DNA from: Prochlorococcus marinus XMU1419
GTDB taxonomy: Bacteria > Cyanobacteriota > Cyanobacteriia > PCC-6307 > Cyanobiaceae
Assembly (NCBI RefSeq): GCF_017695955.1
Contig: NZ_JAAORO010000001.1
Span: 310,001-374,000 of the forward strand
DNA: 64,000 bases
Direction: 5' to 3'
The position numbers were made by a program, and so were the translations under genes. The notes under the pieces are model-generated. The model was given only the letters and a program-made list of their open reading frames with translations. It was not told the origin of the DNA and searched no databases. Numbering within the stretch: the first letter of the stretch is position 1; every line of letters starts with the position of its first letter. This document shows, piece after piece, positions 29,005 to 36,649 of this stretch.

Positions 29005-29091
29005 TTAATTTTTGCCTTTAAGAATCATAAATAAAGGTAGACCAAAAAGCATCAGACTCCCATCAATTAATAAAAAAGTATTCAGGTTCAT
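29005..29091 (-). CDS. Micro-protein, one helix; paralog of 35633-35728
   Basis: A 28-aa ORF (MNLNTFLLIDGSLMLFGLPL...) with a single hydrophobic helix and a basic end. A close copy lies at 35633-35728 (31 aa), where the first 15 residues are identical. Conservation of the frame between two diverged DNA copies supports coding. Function unknown. Confidence 0.6.
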   Translation of the reverse strand: MNLNTFLLIDGSLMLFGLPLFMILKGKN

Positions 29092-29368
29092 TTATACATT
29101 CCTCCTTAGGTATCCCAATTTAGAGAAATTCCTTTTTTTTAATTTGTTGTTTTTTCATATCATTCATCTCTTTTCTGATTTTGTTGTAGTAGGCAAACTC
29201 TTCTGGATCATCAGAACCAAGACCATAATTCATGGTCGCTGCAAGATAAATGCGGTGCATACGGTATGACGATAGTGGCATTACTAAAGACAAACTATAT
29301 TAAATATATTTAAATTTTAGTTAAAATACTTTATCTACGAGATCTCAGTTATATTAATCAATTGCTCA

Positions 29369-29370
<2 letters not shown>
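29011..29370. repeat. Island-junction repeat, copy 1
   Basis: About 360 bp carrying the two small genes above and running up to the 3' end of tRNA-Thr. It matches 35648-36003 along its whole length with scattered substitutions and short indels. Its last 29 bases (from ATCTCAG) also align without gaps to 46402-46430, just before the second tRNA-Thr. Confidence 0.8.
29120..29281 (-). CDS. Small protein; paralog of 35752-35916
   Basis: A 53-aa protein (MPLSSYRMHRIYLAATMNYG ... YYNKIRKEMNDMKK). A second copy of 54 aa is at 35752-35916; the N-terminal 40 residues are nearly identical and only the tail differs. Mostly synonymous differences between copies suggest selection on the protein. Function unknown. 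The frame on the opposite strand (29012-29269) is a shadow. Confidence 0.65.
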   Translation of the reverse strand: MPLSSYRMHRIYLAATMNYGLGSDDPEEFAYYNKIRKEMNDMKKQQIKKKEFL

Positions 29371-29465
<95 letters not shown>

Positions 29466-29725
29466 CCCAATCAGACTGCCTGCAGCACAATGATTCTGAA
29501 GTGTGCAGAATAAATTTAGACGGCCTTTCTGTGACTGTCAAATTATTTCTAGGGAGTGCTGTAATAGTGATATAGTCCATTTTTTGATTATATTCCTTCC
29601 TCCTAAAAACTTTTTCATGGAAATTTTATGATCTATCTTTTACTATAGCGGCCATGTAATATCGATTAAAAAACAATGATTTTAATTAATTAAAGGGTTA
29701 ATTTATAAGAAATCTTTAAAACATA
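29466..29725. other. Island left edge, no confident gene
   Basis: About 260 bp between the attachment repeat and the first island gene. A reverse-strand frame of 52 codons (29422-29580, ATG GAC TAT...) runs into the tRNA-Thr; because it overlaps the tRNA it is probably not a gene. Nothing else is recognised. Confidence 0.5.
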
Positions 29726-30268
29726 ATGGATTATTCCTTAGAAATAAATAAGAAGAAAAAAGTTTTTGAGGTCACATTAAAATATGCATATGAAAAGTTT
29801 ATAGAACTTAATGAAGCTAGGGATACAATGTGGGGAGGTGGTATTTATATTGCATCAAGCCACACAATTGAATATGTTTTATGGGAAGTAAATCCTGAGA
29901 ATGGTTATGATGATTATGATTATGACGATGACGATGACGATGATGATGATATCTTTGACTACTATTTCTACTTGAAAGATCAGTTAAGTTCCCCAGACTC
30001 GCTAAAAAAATATTTAGATTGGAGAATTCCAGAGGACCTAGAGAACCTTGGTGATAAATTTTTAGCTCCAAGAGATGATGATGATGATAGGCAATGGCCG
30101 ATTGGAGGTGAAGGGTTCCCATTTAAATCAATAGAAGATTTCAAAAGACATGTTGATTATGATCAAATTTGTCGAATCGCATATCTTGCATGGGGAGGTT
30201 TCTCTAGAGAAAGCTTTGAGAAATATTCTTCTATTGAATTATTAAATTATAAAGATCATTTAAAATAA
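29726..30268 (+). CDS. Acidic hypothetical protein with polyaspartate tract
   Basis: A 180-aa protein, strongly acidic. Residues about 60-76 are Asp/Tyr-rich with nine consecutive Asp, encoded by an imperfect GAT/GAC repeat at about 29907-29950; a second five-Asp run is at about 116-120. After the tract come YLKDQLSSPDSLKKYLDW and a C-terminal FKSIEDFKRHVDYDQICRIAYLAW. The order and spacing match the protein encoded at 31883-32329, so they look like divergent paralogs. No catalytic motif seen; phage-mimic or DNA-mimic roles are conceivable only from the charge. Confidence 0.65.
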   Translation: MDYSLEINKKKKVFEVTLKYAYEKFIELNEARDTMWGGGIYIASSHTIEYVLWEVNPENGYDDYDYDDDDDDDDDIFDYYFYLKDQLSSPDSLKKYLDWRIPEDLENLGDKFLAPRDDDDDRQWPIGGEGFPFKSIEDFKRHVDYDQICRIAYLAWGGFSRESFEKYSSIELLNYKDHLK

Positions 30269-30412
30269 ATATTTTTCAATTTCTGCAAAATTATTGCTAG
30301 TTAGTATTGTAATTATTATCAAGTCCAATTATTTTCATAAAAACTTTTTAAAGGGACATTCAAAGAACTTTCTGCTAATTTTCTACTAATACGAGGCTTT
30401 TACTTTATTCAG

Positions 30413-30973
30413 ATGTCCAAGGAATACCCCCTTTTATTTCCTGAATTGGTTGAACAGTTCAACTCGTTGGATGATTCAGATGAAGACTACATTGAAGATG
30501 AATGGGAGGAAGAAGGTCTGAATTATAAAGTTATCGAGTATCCGTCAAATGATATTTCTCCATACAATGACTTCAGAGTCCTTTGTTATAAAAATAACTT
30601 CTATAGATGTTCATTCGATGATCATGCTATTGAAGGATATATGTCCAAAGAATTGTTTGAAAAATATAATGATGATTATTTTGATGAGGAGTACATAGTC
30701 TCTGGAGAATGGATAGAGATTAATGAAGATTCAGAAGAAGACCAAGCGCCAGAAGGGTATTATTCCTTCTCAATTCCATCTATTGTGCAACTTCTAGATG
30801 GTGGAAAGAAGATCGACAATAGATGTATTAATGAAGATCATGAGATTGATACTGATTGGTTAATTGATACTGATGAAAAGGATTTTAAAAATATAATTTA
30901 TGGCGTTTATGGATTTGGAAAAGAAGTTTTATTCAATGATGAATTTGTAATTAAAGAGAGATACAACGGTTAA
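30413..30973 (+). CDS. Acidic hypothetical protein
   Basis: A 186-aa, very acidic protein (FNSLDDSDEDYIEDEWEEEG; DDYFDEEYIVSGEWIEINED). Beta-strand-like pattern in the middle (FRVLCYKNNFYRCSFDDHAIEGYM). No family recognised. It is one of three Asp/Glu-rich proteins clustered in the left half of the island. Confidence 0.6.
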   Translation: MSKEYPLLFPELVEQFNSLDDSDEDYIEDEWEEEGLNYKVIEYPSNDISPYNDFRVLCYKNNFYRCSFDDHAIEGYMSKELFEKYNDDYFDEEYIVSGEWIEINEDSEEDQAPEGYYSFSIPSIVQLLDGGKKIDNRCINEDHEIDTDWLIDTDEKDFKNIIYGVYGFGKEVLFNDEFVIKERYNG

Positions 30974-30995
30974 AGATTATTATCCCCTTTTTTGG

Positions 30996-31787
30996 CTAAT
31001 TTGAATCTATGCTAAAAGCTTTTAGTACAATCTCATCTGTTAATTTGATACTTTCATTTCCTCCAAGTTTGCAGTCGTTAAGAAAGTAATTCTCAAATCC
31101 AATCATTGAAGAATGTAGTAATAACATGTTTATTTTGGTTGATTGCCCTTCGCTAATTGAATTTGTCTGAGCAACATATCCTGCCAAAATTTCCTTCACA
31201 AGTTCCTTCCCTTTTGATTCGTACTCGCTAATGCAAGATGCAGTTAATGCGGCGGCACATTCATATTCCCAATCTTCCACTTTTTTAGGATCCCACCAAA
31301 ACTCATCGGGTTTTGTTTCATAATGTCCATAGGTTCTTTCTTTTGTCTTCTCAACTAAAAAATTAAGCCAATCTTTAGATTCACTTTCAAACCAGTTCTT
31401 AGTAAAGTTCTTTAAATTTTCAAGCTTTTCTAAACTTTGCTCCTCCCTAGATTTCTCAGGCATAAAATATGGATCAAAACTTCTAATGTATTTTTTATGT
31501 AAACCAAACCATTTATAAATAAATTCATTGCCGTCGTCATAATCAAAATCCAAAGGTAATTTATGAAAAATCATAATAACTGATTCTTCAGACTGATCAG
31601 AAATTGTTGGAAAATATTCTCCAATTCTTGACATGTCTAATAATGTTGAGGTGTTTATTTTGTAGCCAAGGTTATCAAGTTTATTTCTTAATCCCATAGA
31701 ATCAAATAATTCAATACCAAGAGATTGTTCTTCATCAAACTGCCCTTCAAATTCTGAATAAAAACTTTCCCAACTAACAGGCTTCAT
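30996..31787 (-). CDS. Hypothetical protein starting MKPVS
   Basis: A 263-aa soluble protein, mostly helical, no recognised domain. It shares its first five residues (MKPVS) and a 38-nt promoter segment with the gene at 31883-32329, so the upstream region was duplicated between them. Trp/acidic-rich centre (KPDEFWWDPKKVEDWEYECAA). Confidence 0.6.
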   Translation of the reverse strand: MKPVSWESFYSEFEGQFDEEQSLGIELFDSMGLRNKLDNLGYKINTSTLLDMSRIGEYFPTISDQSEESVIMIFHKLPLDFDYDDGNEFIYKWFGLHKKYIRSFDPYFMPEKSREEQSLEKLENLKNFTKNWFESESKDWLNFLVEKTKERTYGHYETKPDEFWWDPKKVEDWEYECAAALTASCISEYESKGKELVKEILAGYVAQTNSISEGQSTKINMLLLHSSMIGFENYFLNDCKLGGNESIKLTDEIVLKAFSIDSN

Positions 31788-31807
31788 TTAACTAACCAAT
31801 TAGAGAA

Positions 31808-31845
31808 ATGATAAGTGTAAAAACTTTTTCTAACAAGAAGTAAAT
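31808..31845 (-). promoter_or_regulatory. Duplicated promoter segment, copy A
   Basis: Read on the reverse strand: TTGTTA, 17 nt, TATCAT, a good sigma-70-type promoter ending about 20 nt before the start at 31787. Nearly identical to 32348-32386. Confidence 0.6.
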
Positions 31846-31882
31846 GTTCATTATTTAATAAGCGGTGCAAGTAGTAAAAGTT

Positions 31883-32329
31883 TTATTTTTTAAAATCAAT
31901 TTTAAATTGTCCTTCTTGAAAAACATCTTCACCATCACAACTTCTCTCCCAACATTTCCTAAATGATTGGAAGCATAAATTAAAGTCTAGATCTTCCAGA
32001 AATTCATCAAAATTTTTATAGAAACAATCCTCAGTGTTGCCTATAAAAAAATAAGGGCCTTCTGGTTCTTCTTCTTCTTCAAATCTAACTTTTAAATAAT
32101 CTTTTAACCCCTTCTGGGTACTTGTCCATTTATAAATATCTTCTAAAAAATCAAAAAATTCAATAATCCCCTCATCATCTAAATCATCATCATCTGGGCA
32201 AATATGATCCCAAACTACAGAGACCGCAGAAATAGTTGCCGATGAACAGCAAGTTGGTCCCTCTTTAATCATCTGATCAAGATAATTTTCTAGAATTATT
32301 GAATAAGCTGAGATAGATACAGGTTTCAC
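31883..32329 (-). CDS. Acidic hypothetical protein, paralog of 29726 product
   Basis: A 148-aa protein with a GTG start (MKPVSISAYS). It has an Asp run (PDDDDLDDEG), then FFDFLEDIYKWTSTQKGLKDYLKVRF, a Glu run, and NFDEFLEDLDFNLCFQSFRKCW, in the same order as the 180-aa protein at 29726. Six cysteines. Function unknown. Confidence 0.6.
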   Translation of the reverse strand: MKPVSISAYSIILENYLDQMIKEGPTCCSSATISAVSVVWDHICPDDDDLDDEGIIEFFDFLEDIYKWTSTQKGLKDYLKVRFEEEEEPEGPYFFIGNTEDCFYKNFDEFLEDLDFNLCFQSFRKCWERSCDGEDVFQEGQFKIDFKK

Positions 32330-32347
32330 TTAACTAATTAAAAAGAG

Positions 32348-32386
32348 ATGATAAGTGTAAAAACTTTTTTCTAACAAGAAGTAAAT
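32348..32386 (-). promoter_or_regulatory. Duplicated promoter segment, copy B
   Basis: Matches 31808-31845 except for one extra base in the T/A run, giving TTGTTA, 18 nt, TATCAT on the reverse strand, about 20 nt before the GTG at 32329. Confidence 0.6.
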
Positions 32387-32498
32387 CTTCATTTATTAAT
32401 TTTGCTGATTAATGATTTTTTTAAGCTAGAAATTTTGTTTTTACTTTTTTGTAAGGATAATCTATATATAAGAAAGATTCTTTCTGAATTAAAAAATC

Positions 32499-33353
32499 AT
32501 GATAGATCTGAAAAGAAATAGTAAAAAAGAACCTGTAAAAGCAACTGGATTAAGGACAAGAGCATCTTCATCTTATTCTCCTAATCAGAAAGAAGATTTC
32601 AAAATAAGTAGAGGAAGGTTTTCAAATTTTTTAACCTGCAAGAGATGTTTTTACTTGGACCGAGTAAAAGGACTTGACCCGCCAGGAACACCTGGATGGA
32701 CTTTAAATGAAACTACTGATTTGCTCTTAAAAAAAGAATTTGATTATTGCCGAGAAAGACAAATCCCACATAGATTATTTATCGACAATGATTTAAGTCA
32801 TCTAGTTCCTTTTGATCATCCTGAGATAGATGATTGGCGTAATTCTCTTCACAAAGGATTGATGCTTCGCCATAAGGATACAAATATCATCTTGACAGGA
32901 GGGGTTGATGATATCTGGCAGCATAAGATTACTAAGGAATTAATAGTTGTTGATTACAAGTCACAGGCAAAACTTGGGAGAGTAGATAAACAAGATTATC
33001 TTGATGATCCTTATCATGAAGGCTATAAAATCCAGATGGATTTCTATGCCTATCTTCTTAAGGGGATGGGATTTGATGTTCATAAAACATCCTATTTTTT
33101 AGTTTGCAATGCAAAAAGAGATGATGAAGAATTTAATAAAAGAATGAATTTTGACGAATATTTAGTCCCTTATAATTGGAATATTGATTGGATTGAGAAA
33201 GAAATAGATTCAATGGTTTCTTTGATGAATAATGACCAGATTCCGGAACCAAATCTATCCTGTAAAAATTGTGCTTATTCCGAGCAATATGCCAAGTTAG
33301 TTTGTAATCCTGTGAAAGATGATAGTGATGAGATTCAGGGGAATCTGTTTTAG
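32499..33353 (+). CDS. Cas4-like PD-(D/E)XK nuclease (orphan)
   Basis: A 284-aa protein. The nuclease core shows Asp in GGVDDIWQ, then ELIVVDYKSQ (the D-x-K motif), then KIQMDFYAYLL (the helix after motif III, with the Q-x-x-x-Y of the Cas4/RecB group). Cysteines flank the core: TCKRCFY near residue 47 and LSCKNCAY near 250, a pattern fitting a 4Fe-4S cluster as in Cas4/AddB. No CRISPR array or other cas gene is in the window, so this is a stand-alone nuclease in island cargo. Confidence 0.8.
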   Translation: MIDLKRNSKKEPVKATGLRTRASSSYSPNQKEDFKISRGRFSNFLTCKRCFYLDRVKGLDPPGTPGWTLNETTDLLLKKEFDYCRERQIPHRLFIDNDLSHLVPFDHPEIDDWRNSLHKGLMLRHKDTNIILTGGVDDIWQHKITKELIVVDYKSQAKLGRVDKQDYLDDPYHEGYKIQMDFYAYLLKGMGFDVHKTSYFLVCNAKRDDEEFNKRMNFDEYLVPYNWNIDWIEKEIDSMVSLMNNDQIPEPNLSCKNCAYSEQYAKLVCNPVKDDSDEIQGNLF

Positions 33354-33418
33354 CCAACTTTTTGCCTATGCTTTAGCTGGAATGCGATAATTTTATTGAT
33401 TGACAGTCGATCTACAAT

Positions 33419-33441
33419 AAGGGGCAATTAGCTCCTTTTTT
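33419..33441 (+). terminator. Terminator-like hairpin touching the next start codon
   Basis: AAGGGGC-AATTA-GCTCCTT with a seven-T run, ending 1 nt before the ATG at 33443. It may simply end the nuclease transcript; its position against the ATG, with no room for a ribosome-binding site, also allows an attenuator. A TACAAT -10-like box is at 33413-33418. Confidence 0.65.
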
Positions 33442-33442
33442 T

Positions 33443-33727
33443 ATGTCAATTGAAACAACTGTTTTGGATTTCAAATTAAGCAATACTTTTGAGGAATATG
33501 AGGCTCATATGAATGCTCCTGAACAACAGGCGATGTTTAAAGAGATGGGAGTAAAAACTTTTTATATTGGCAAATCATTGGAAGACCCCAAAAGAGCGAC
33601 AGTTATGTTTCAAGGCCCAGTAAATACTTGTTACGACATCTTTGTTAATCCAGAAACTAAACCAATAGTTGAAGCATCGGGTCATATTTATGAAGGGACA
33701 ATAATTAACCGCTGGATTTCTGAATAA
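33443..33727 (+). CDS. Small protein, DUF3764-like
   Basis: A 94-aa protein (FKLSNTFEEYEAHMNAPEQQ ... GIKTFYIGKSLEDPKRATVMF-type pattern, then YEGTIINRWI). The pattern recalls DUF3764, a cyanobacterial ferredoxin-like-fold (dimeric alpha/beta barrel-like) family of unknown function. It starts directly after a terminator-like hairpin, so translation may depend on that leader. Confidence 0.6.
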   Translation: MSIETTVLDFKLSNTFEEYEAHMNAPEQQAMFKEMGVKTFYIGKSLEDPKRATVMFQGPVNTCYDIFVNPETKPIVEASGHIYEGTIINRWISE

Positions 33728-33729
33728 TT

Positions 33730-34233
33730 TTGAAACGACTAATTCTTACTGCAATATCATTTTTATTTCCTTTCTACGCTCAAGCTGGCTTTCCAGAAGG
33801 TGAGAATGGTTATGATCTGAAAAAAATTGAAGAGTCTTTTAGATTACCCTGTGATGAAATTGGAAATGATGATTGTATTGCAAGAGCATTGGGTGTCGGT
33901 GCCTGTACCTGGGTATTTGGAATAAACAAAGATAAAGAGCCTGCGGAGGCTTTAAAAATTGCAGATAATGTTTTAATTGCTCTTCTGAAAGGAAATAATC
34001 TTGATTTAAAATCAATGCTTGAAAAAGATGGATTGATTAAAAATAATATTAAAAAAGAAGCCACTTACAGAATTAACTTCTGCAGTGAAGAGACAAAAAA
34101 AGCTATCCCAAAGTTAGTAAAGAAATTGCCTGAGGGTGTTGTATTAGATGAAGAGAGAATAGAGGATTTAACCAGTGTATTTCCTCTTCAATATTTAAGT
34201 ATGTTTGAGCAATTTAGCAAAACTAAAAAGTGA
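33730..34233 (+). CDS. Exported hypothetical protein
   Basis: A 167-aa product with a TTG start 2 nt after the previous stop. A clear signal peptide (KRLILTAISFLFPFYAQA, cleavage after AQA) leads a mature domain with four cysteines (LPCDEIGNDDCIARALGVGAC ... FCSEET) that could form disulfides in the periplasm. Not recognised. The following gene overlaps its stop. Confidence 0.6.
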   Translation: MKRLILTAISFLFPFYAQAGFPEGENGYDLKKIEESFRLPCDEIGNDDCIARALGVGACTWVFGINKDKEPAEALKIADNVLIALLKGNNLDLKSMLEKDGLIKNNIKKEATYRINFCSEETKKAIPKLVKKLPEGVVLDEERIEDLTSVFPLQYLSMFEQFSKTKK

Positions 34234-34652
34234 AACCCTTGGAAGAAAAAACTGATCAACTTACAGAAAAGGAAGCTTTGAGTATTTATGCGAAAATGAT
34301 GCATACTCTTGATTCGTCTGAGTTTGAATCGTATTTGTCAGAAGATTTCACATACTCTTCACAGAAAGTCTTGACCGATATGAACACAAAAGATGAATTC
34401 ATGGAATACATCAGACCGAAGCTTGAAACAATAAAAAAAACTAACAGTTCTGTTTATGCCGAATTAGGTGTCTGCCCAGCCTATGGTCATACAGATTGCC
34501 TCATCATGGCGCAAGGCGATAAATCTAATCTTCTTGGAGTTGCTTATGCTTCTGTAGATAAAGGAAAAATATCAGGTATTTCCTTGTGTATTGTACCCAC
34601 TCCTGATTCGGCAGAGCGGAGTGGAATTTATCCTGGACTTCAGTCGAATTGA
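34230..34652 (+). CDS. SnoaL/NTF2-like protein
   Basis: A 140-aa protein with a GTG start in a GTGA overlap with the upstream stop, so translationally coupled. The cone-fold pattern is suggested by AKMMHTLDSSEFESYLSEDF and the later strands; SnoaL-like is a weak call. No catalytic residues assigned. Confidence 0.55.
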   Translation: MKPLEEKTDQLTEKEALSIYAKMMHTLDSSEFESYLSEDFTYSSQKVLTDMNTKDEFMEYIRPKLETIKKTNSSVYAELGVCPAYGHTDCLIMAQGDKSNLLGVAYASVDKGKISGISLCIVPTPDSAERSGIYPGLQSN

Positions 34653-34845
34653 ATAATACAAAAATACTTCTTGCGGACCGTTATTTCATTTGGCAATATT
34701 AGTAACCGACTCCAAAATTGGCACATCAACATAAGATGTTTCCCTTAATGGCCAGATAGAACTGAAGGAATAAAAGTCAGGGATTTTCTAATATTTTTCT
34801 TTCGGTTCAGCTGTTAAAAAGCTCCTACACACATACTGATAGACA

Positions 34846-35628
34846 ATGAAAATTATTAAGAGACTCAGGTCGCTGCCGGGCGATTCTCTGGGTGTTATAC
34901 GCCGCACCCCGCCACTTGTTTTCGCAATGGCTGTCTTATCTCTCGGAGGATTTATAGGTGCCTCCACGGTCCTTGTGAGAGGGTTCAGAACGGTTGAAAA
35001 TACTATCACTGTTACGGGTGCAAGTACAGAGAGTTTTGAGAGTGATATTGCAAAATGGTCAGTCCAAGTAAAGACCTCAGGTAAAACTCAGATTGACTCA
35101 TTCACCAAGCATAAGCAGTCCATTAATAAGACAATGGAATTCCTTAAAGCCAATGGAATTGAAGACAGTGTAAAGCAGGATGTTTATCTTGGACCTGCGA
35201 GTATAAGTGAATATAAAACAAAGCATCCTAAGACTAATGAAATCATTAGAACTGAATGGATTACTTATCAGAATATTGAGATTGAAAGTAGGGATGTTTA
35301 TAACATCCAGAAGACTCATAGTCAGATTACAGAATTACTTGGGAAAGGGGTAAGGGTGAAACCAAGCCGTCCTGAATTCACTTATTCAAAGCTGGCTGAT
35401 AAGCGCGTTGACATGCTTGCTAAGGCAGCAAAGGATGCACGAATCAGAGCTGAGGCTATTGCGCTTCAGGCAGGATCTGAAGTGGGTGGTTTGAAGAGAG
35501 TTAATACTGGAGTTTTTCAGATAACTGTTCCGAATTCCACCAAGGTAAGCAGTTGGGGTTCTTATGACACCACCACCATCAAGAAAGATATTACTGCCGT
35601 TATGGGAGTGACTTTCGCGGTTAAGTGA
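34846..35628 (+). CDS. SIMPL-domain (DUF541) protein
   Basis: A 260-aa membrane-anchored periplasmic protein. An N-terminal hydrophobic helix (FAMAVLSLGGFIGASTVLV, about 26-44) precedes a SIMPL domain: ITVTGASTESFESDIAKWSV, the KANGIEDSVKQDVYLGPASI segment, and the helix DMLAKAAKDARIRAEAIALQAG before the C-terminal strand. The family includes oxidative-stress protein YggE and signalling-associated SIMPL. The first 100 nt of the gene are clearly more GC-rich than the rest, suggesting a foreign origin or recombinant 5' end. Confidence 0.85.
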   Translation: MKIIKRLRSLPGDSLGVIRRTPPLVFAMAVLSLGGFIGASTVLVRGFRTVENTITVTGASTESFESDIAKWSVQVKTSGKTQIDSFTKHKQSINKTMEFLKANGIEDSVKQDVYLGPASISEYKTKHPKTNEIIRTEWITYQNIEIESRDVYNIQKTHSQITELLGKGVRVKPSRPEFTYSKLADKRVDMLAKAAKDARIRAEAIALQAGSEVGGLKRVNTGVFQITVPNSTKVSSWGSYDTTTIKKDITAVMGVTFAVK

Positions 35629-35632
35629 TGAC

Positions 35633-35728
35633 TTAGGGAGTTTTCTTTTTGCCTTTAAGAATCATCAGCAAAGGCAGACCAATAAGCATAAGACTCCCAT
35701 CAATTAATAAAAAAGTATTCAGATTCAT
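35633..35728 (-). CDS. Micro-protein; paralog of 29005-29091
   Basis: A 31-aa ORF (ATG at 35728) with one hydrophobic helix and a basic tail (KGKKKTP). The frame is preserved relative to its copy at 29005-29091. Tail to tail with the SIMPL gene. Confidence 0.6.
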   Translation of the reverse strand: MNLNTFLLIDGSLMLIGLPLLMILKGKKKTP

Positions 35729-36003
35729 TTATCCATTCCTTCGGGGGTATCCTAATTTAGGGGTATCCCTTTTTTAACTGGGTCCTTTTTCATATCATCC
35801 ATCTCTTTTCTAATTTTGTTGTAGTATGCCAACTCTTCTGGATCATCAGAACCAAGACCATAATTCATGGTCGCTGCAAGATAAATTCTGTGCATCCGGT
35901 ATGACGATAGTGGCATTACTCAAGACAATCTCTGTTAAATATATATGAATTTATGGCAAAATGCTGACCTCTGAGATCTTAGTCATACCAGTCAATTGTG
36001 CAA
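35648..36003. repeat. Island-junction repeat, copy 2
   Basis: Matches copy 1 (29011-29370). Copy 1 ends at the tRNA-Thr; this copy ends at a GC-rich stretch (CAACCCCCTC...GGGGGG) with no recognisable tRNA. It separates the left and right halves of the island. Confidence 0.75.
35752..35916 (-). CDS. Small protein; paralog of 29120-29281
   Basis: A 54-aa protein (MPLSSYRMHRIYLAATMNYG ...), almost identical to its copy over the first 40 residues, with a different tail (KKDPVKKGIPLN). Function unknown. Confidence 0.65.
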   Translation of the reverse strand: MPLSSYRMHRIYLAATMNYGLGSDDPEELAYYNKIRKEMDDMKKDPVKKGIPLN

Positions 36004-36056
36004 CCCCCTCATAATACACGGGGGGAAGGGGTAAAAAACAAGAAATTTAGAGGGGA

Positions 36057-36094
36057 CTACTTACTGGATGTGTATACATCATCATTGTAAGTAG
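36057..36094. repeat. Hairpin A upstream of the defence cluster
   Basis: CTACTTAC (36057-36064) pairs with GTAAGTAG (36087-36094); nested inside, GATGT (36067-36071) pairs with ACATC (36076-36080). It lies in the 316-bp non-coding stretch 35917-36232, 140 nt before vsr. Possible operator, RNA leader or replication signal. Confidence 0.55.
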
Positions 36095-36127
36095 GTGCAA
36101 TAAAGCATAATCAACCACAACTAAAAC

Positions 36128-36186
36128 ACCTATATAAGGTACGTGGGTATGTGTGTAAACACATAATGCACGTACTGTATATAGGT
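36128..36186. repeat. Hairpin B upstream of the defence cluster
   Basis: A 59-nt three-tier inverted repeat: ACCTATATA/TATATAGGT (36128-36136 with 36178-36186), GTACGTG/CACGTAC (36139-36145 with 36169-36175) and ATGTGT/ACACAT (36149-36154 with 36159-36164), 22 paired positions in all. It ends 46 nt before vsr. Confidence 0.65.
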
Positions 36187-36232
36187 ACCTATAGGGTGAT
36201 GGTGATTATATTGTTTAAAACTTATTGGTTAG

Positions 36233-36649
36233 ATGAATAGTGAAGTAATACATAAGGTAAGTGAGCAGAGATCAAGGAATATGTCTGCCATTAAATCAAA
36301 GAATACAAAGCCTGAAATCAAGGTAAGAAAAGTTCTTCATTCTATGGGATATAGATTCAGACTTCATTCAAAAGATTTGCCCGGGTCTCCAGATATCGTT
36401 CTCCCAAAATATAAAACCGTTATCTTTGTCCACGGATGTTTCTGGCATAGGCATGAGAATTGCAAGTATGCCTCCACTCCAAAAACAAGGCAGGAATTCT
36501 GGAACAAAAAATTCACAGAAAATATAAAAAGGGATTCAGAAATTCAGGATAAAATAAAAAATCTTGATTGGAGATCTGTTGTTATCTGGGAATGTGAAAC
36601 AAAAAATATAGAAAATTTAAGAGATAAAATAATTGATGTTTTTAGTTAA
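36233..36649 (+). CDS. vsr: Very-short-patch-repair-type endonuclease
   Basis: A 138-aa Vsr-family nuclease. The family pattern is almost complete: RSRNMSAIKSKNTKPEIKVR, GYRFRLH, DLPGSPDIVLPKYK with the metal-binding Asp54 (Asp51 in E. coli), FVHGCFWHRHENCKYAS with zinc/metal Cys-His residues, and the final VVIWECE. Classical Vsr nicks T:G mismatches left by deaminated 5-methylcytosine and accompanies a C5-methyltransferase, as here (dcm-type gene directly downstream). In plasmid and island systems Vsr-like proteins can also act as restriction nucleases. Confidence 0.93.
   Translation: MNSEVIHKVSEQRSRNMSAIKSKNTKPEIKVRKVLHSMGYRFRLHSKDLPGSPDIVLPKYKTVIFVHGCFWHRHENCKYASTPKTRQEFWNKKFTENIKRDSEIQDKIKNLDWRSVVIWECETKNIENLRDKIIDVFS

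Noticed and set aside
29012-29269. 85-codon forward frame
   Set aside because: It is antisense to the two small paralogous genes whose frames are kept in the second copy; this forward frame is not preserved at 35648-36003.
29900-29950. CRISPR-like or minisatellite array
   Set aside because: The short-period repeat is a coding trinucleotide run within an open frame; there are no spaced repeats elsewhere in the window.
29817-30122. His-rich reverse frame of 101 codons
   Set aside because: The histidines are the complement of GAT/GAC aspartate repeats in the acidic gene on the other strand.
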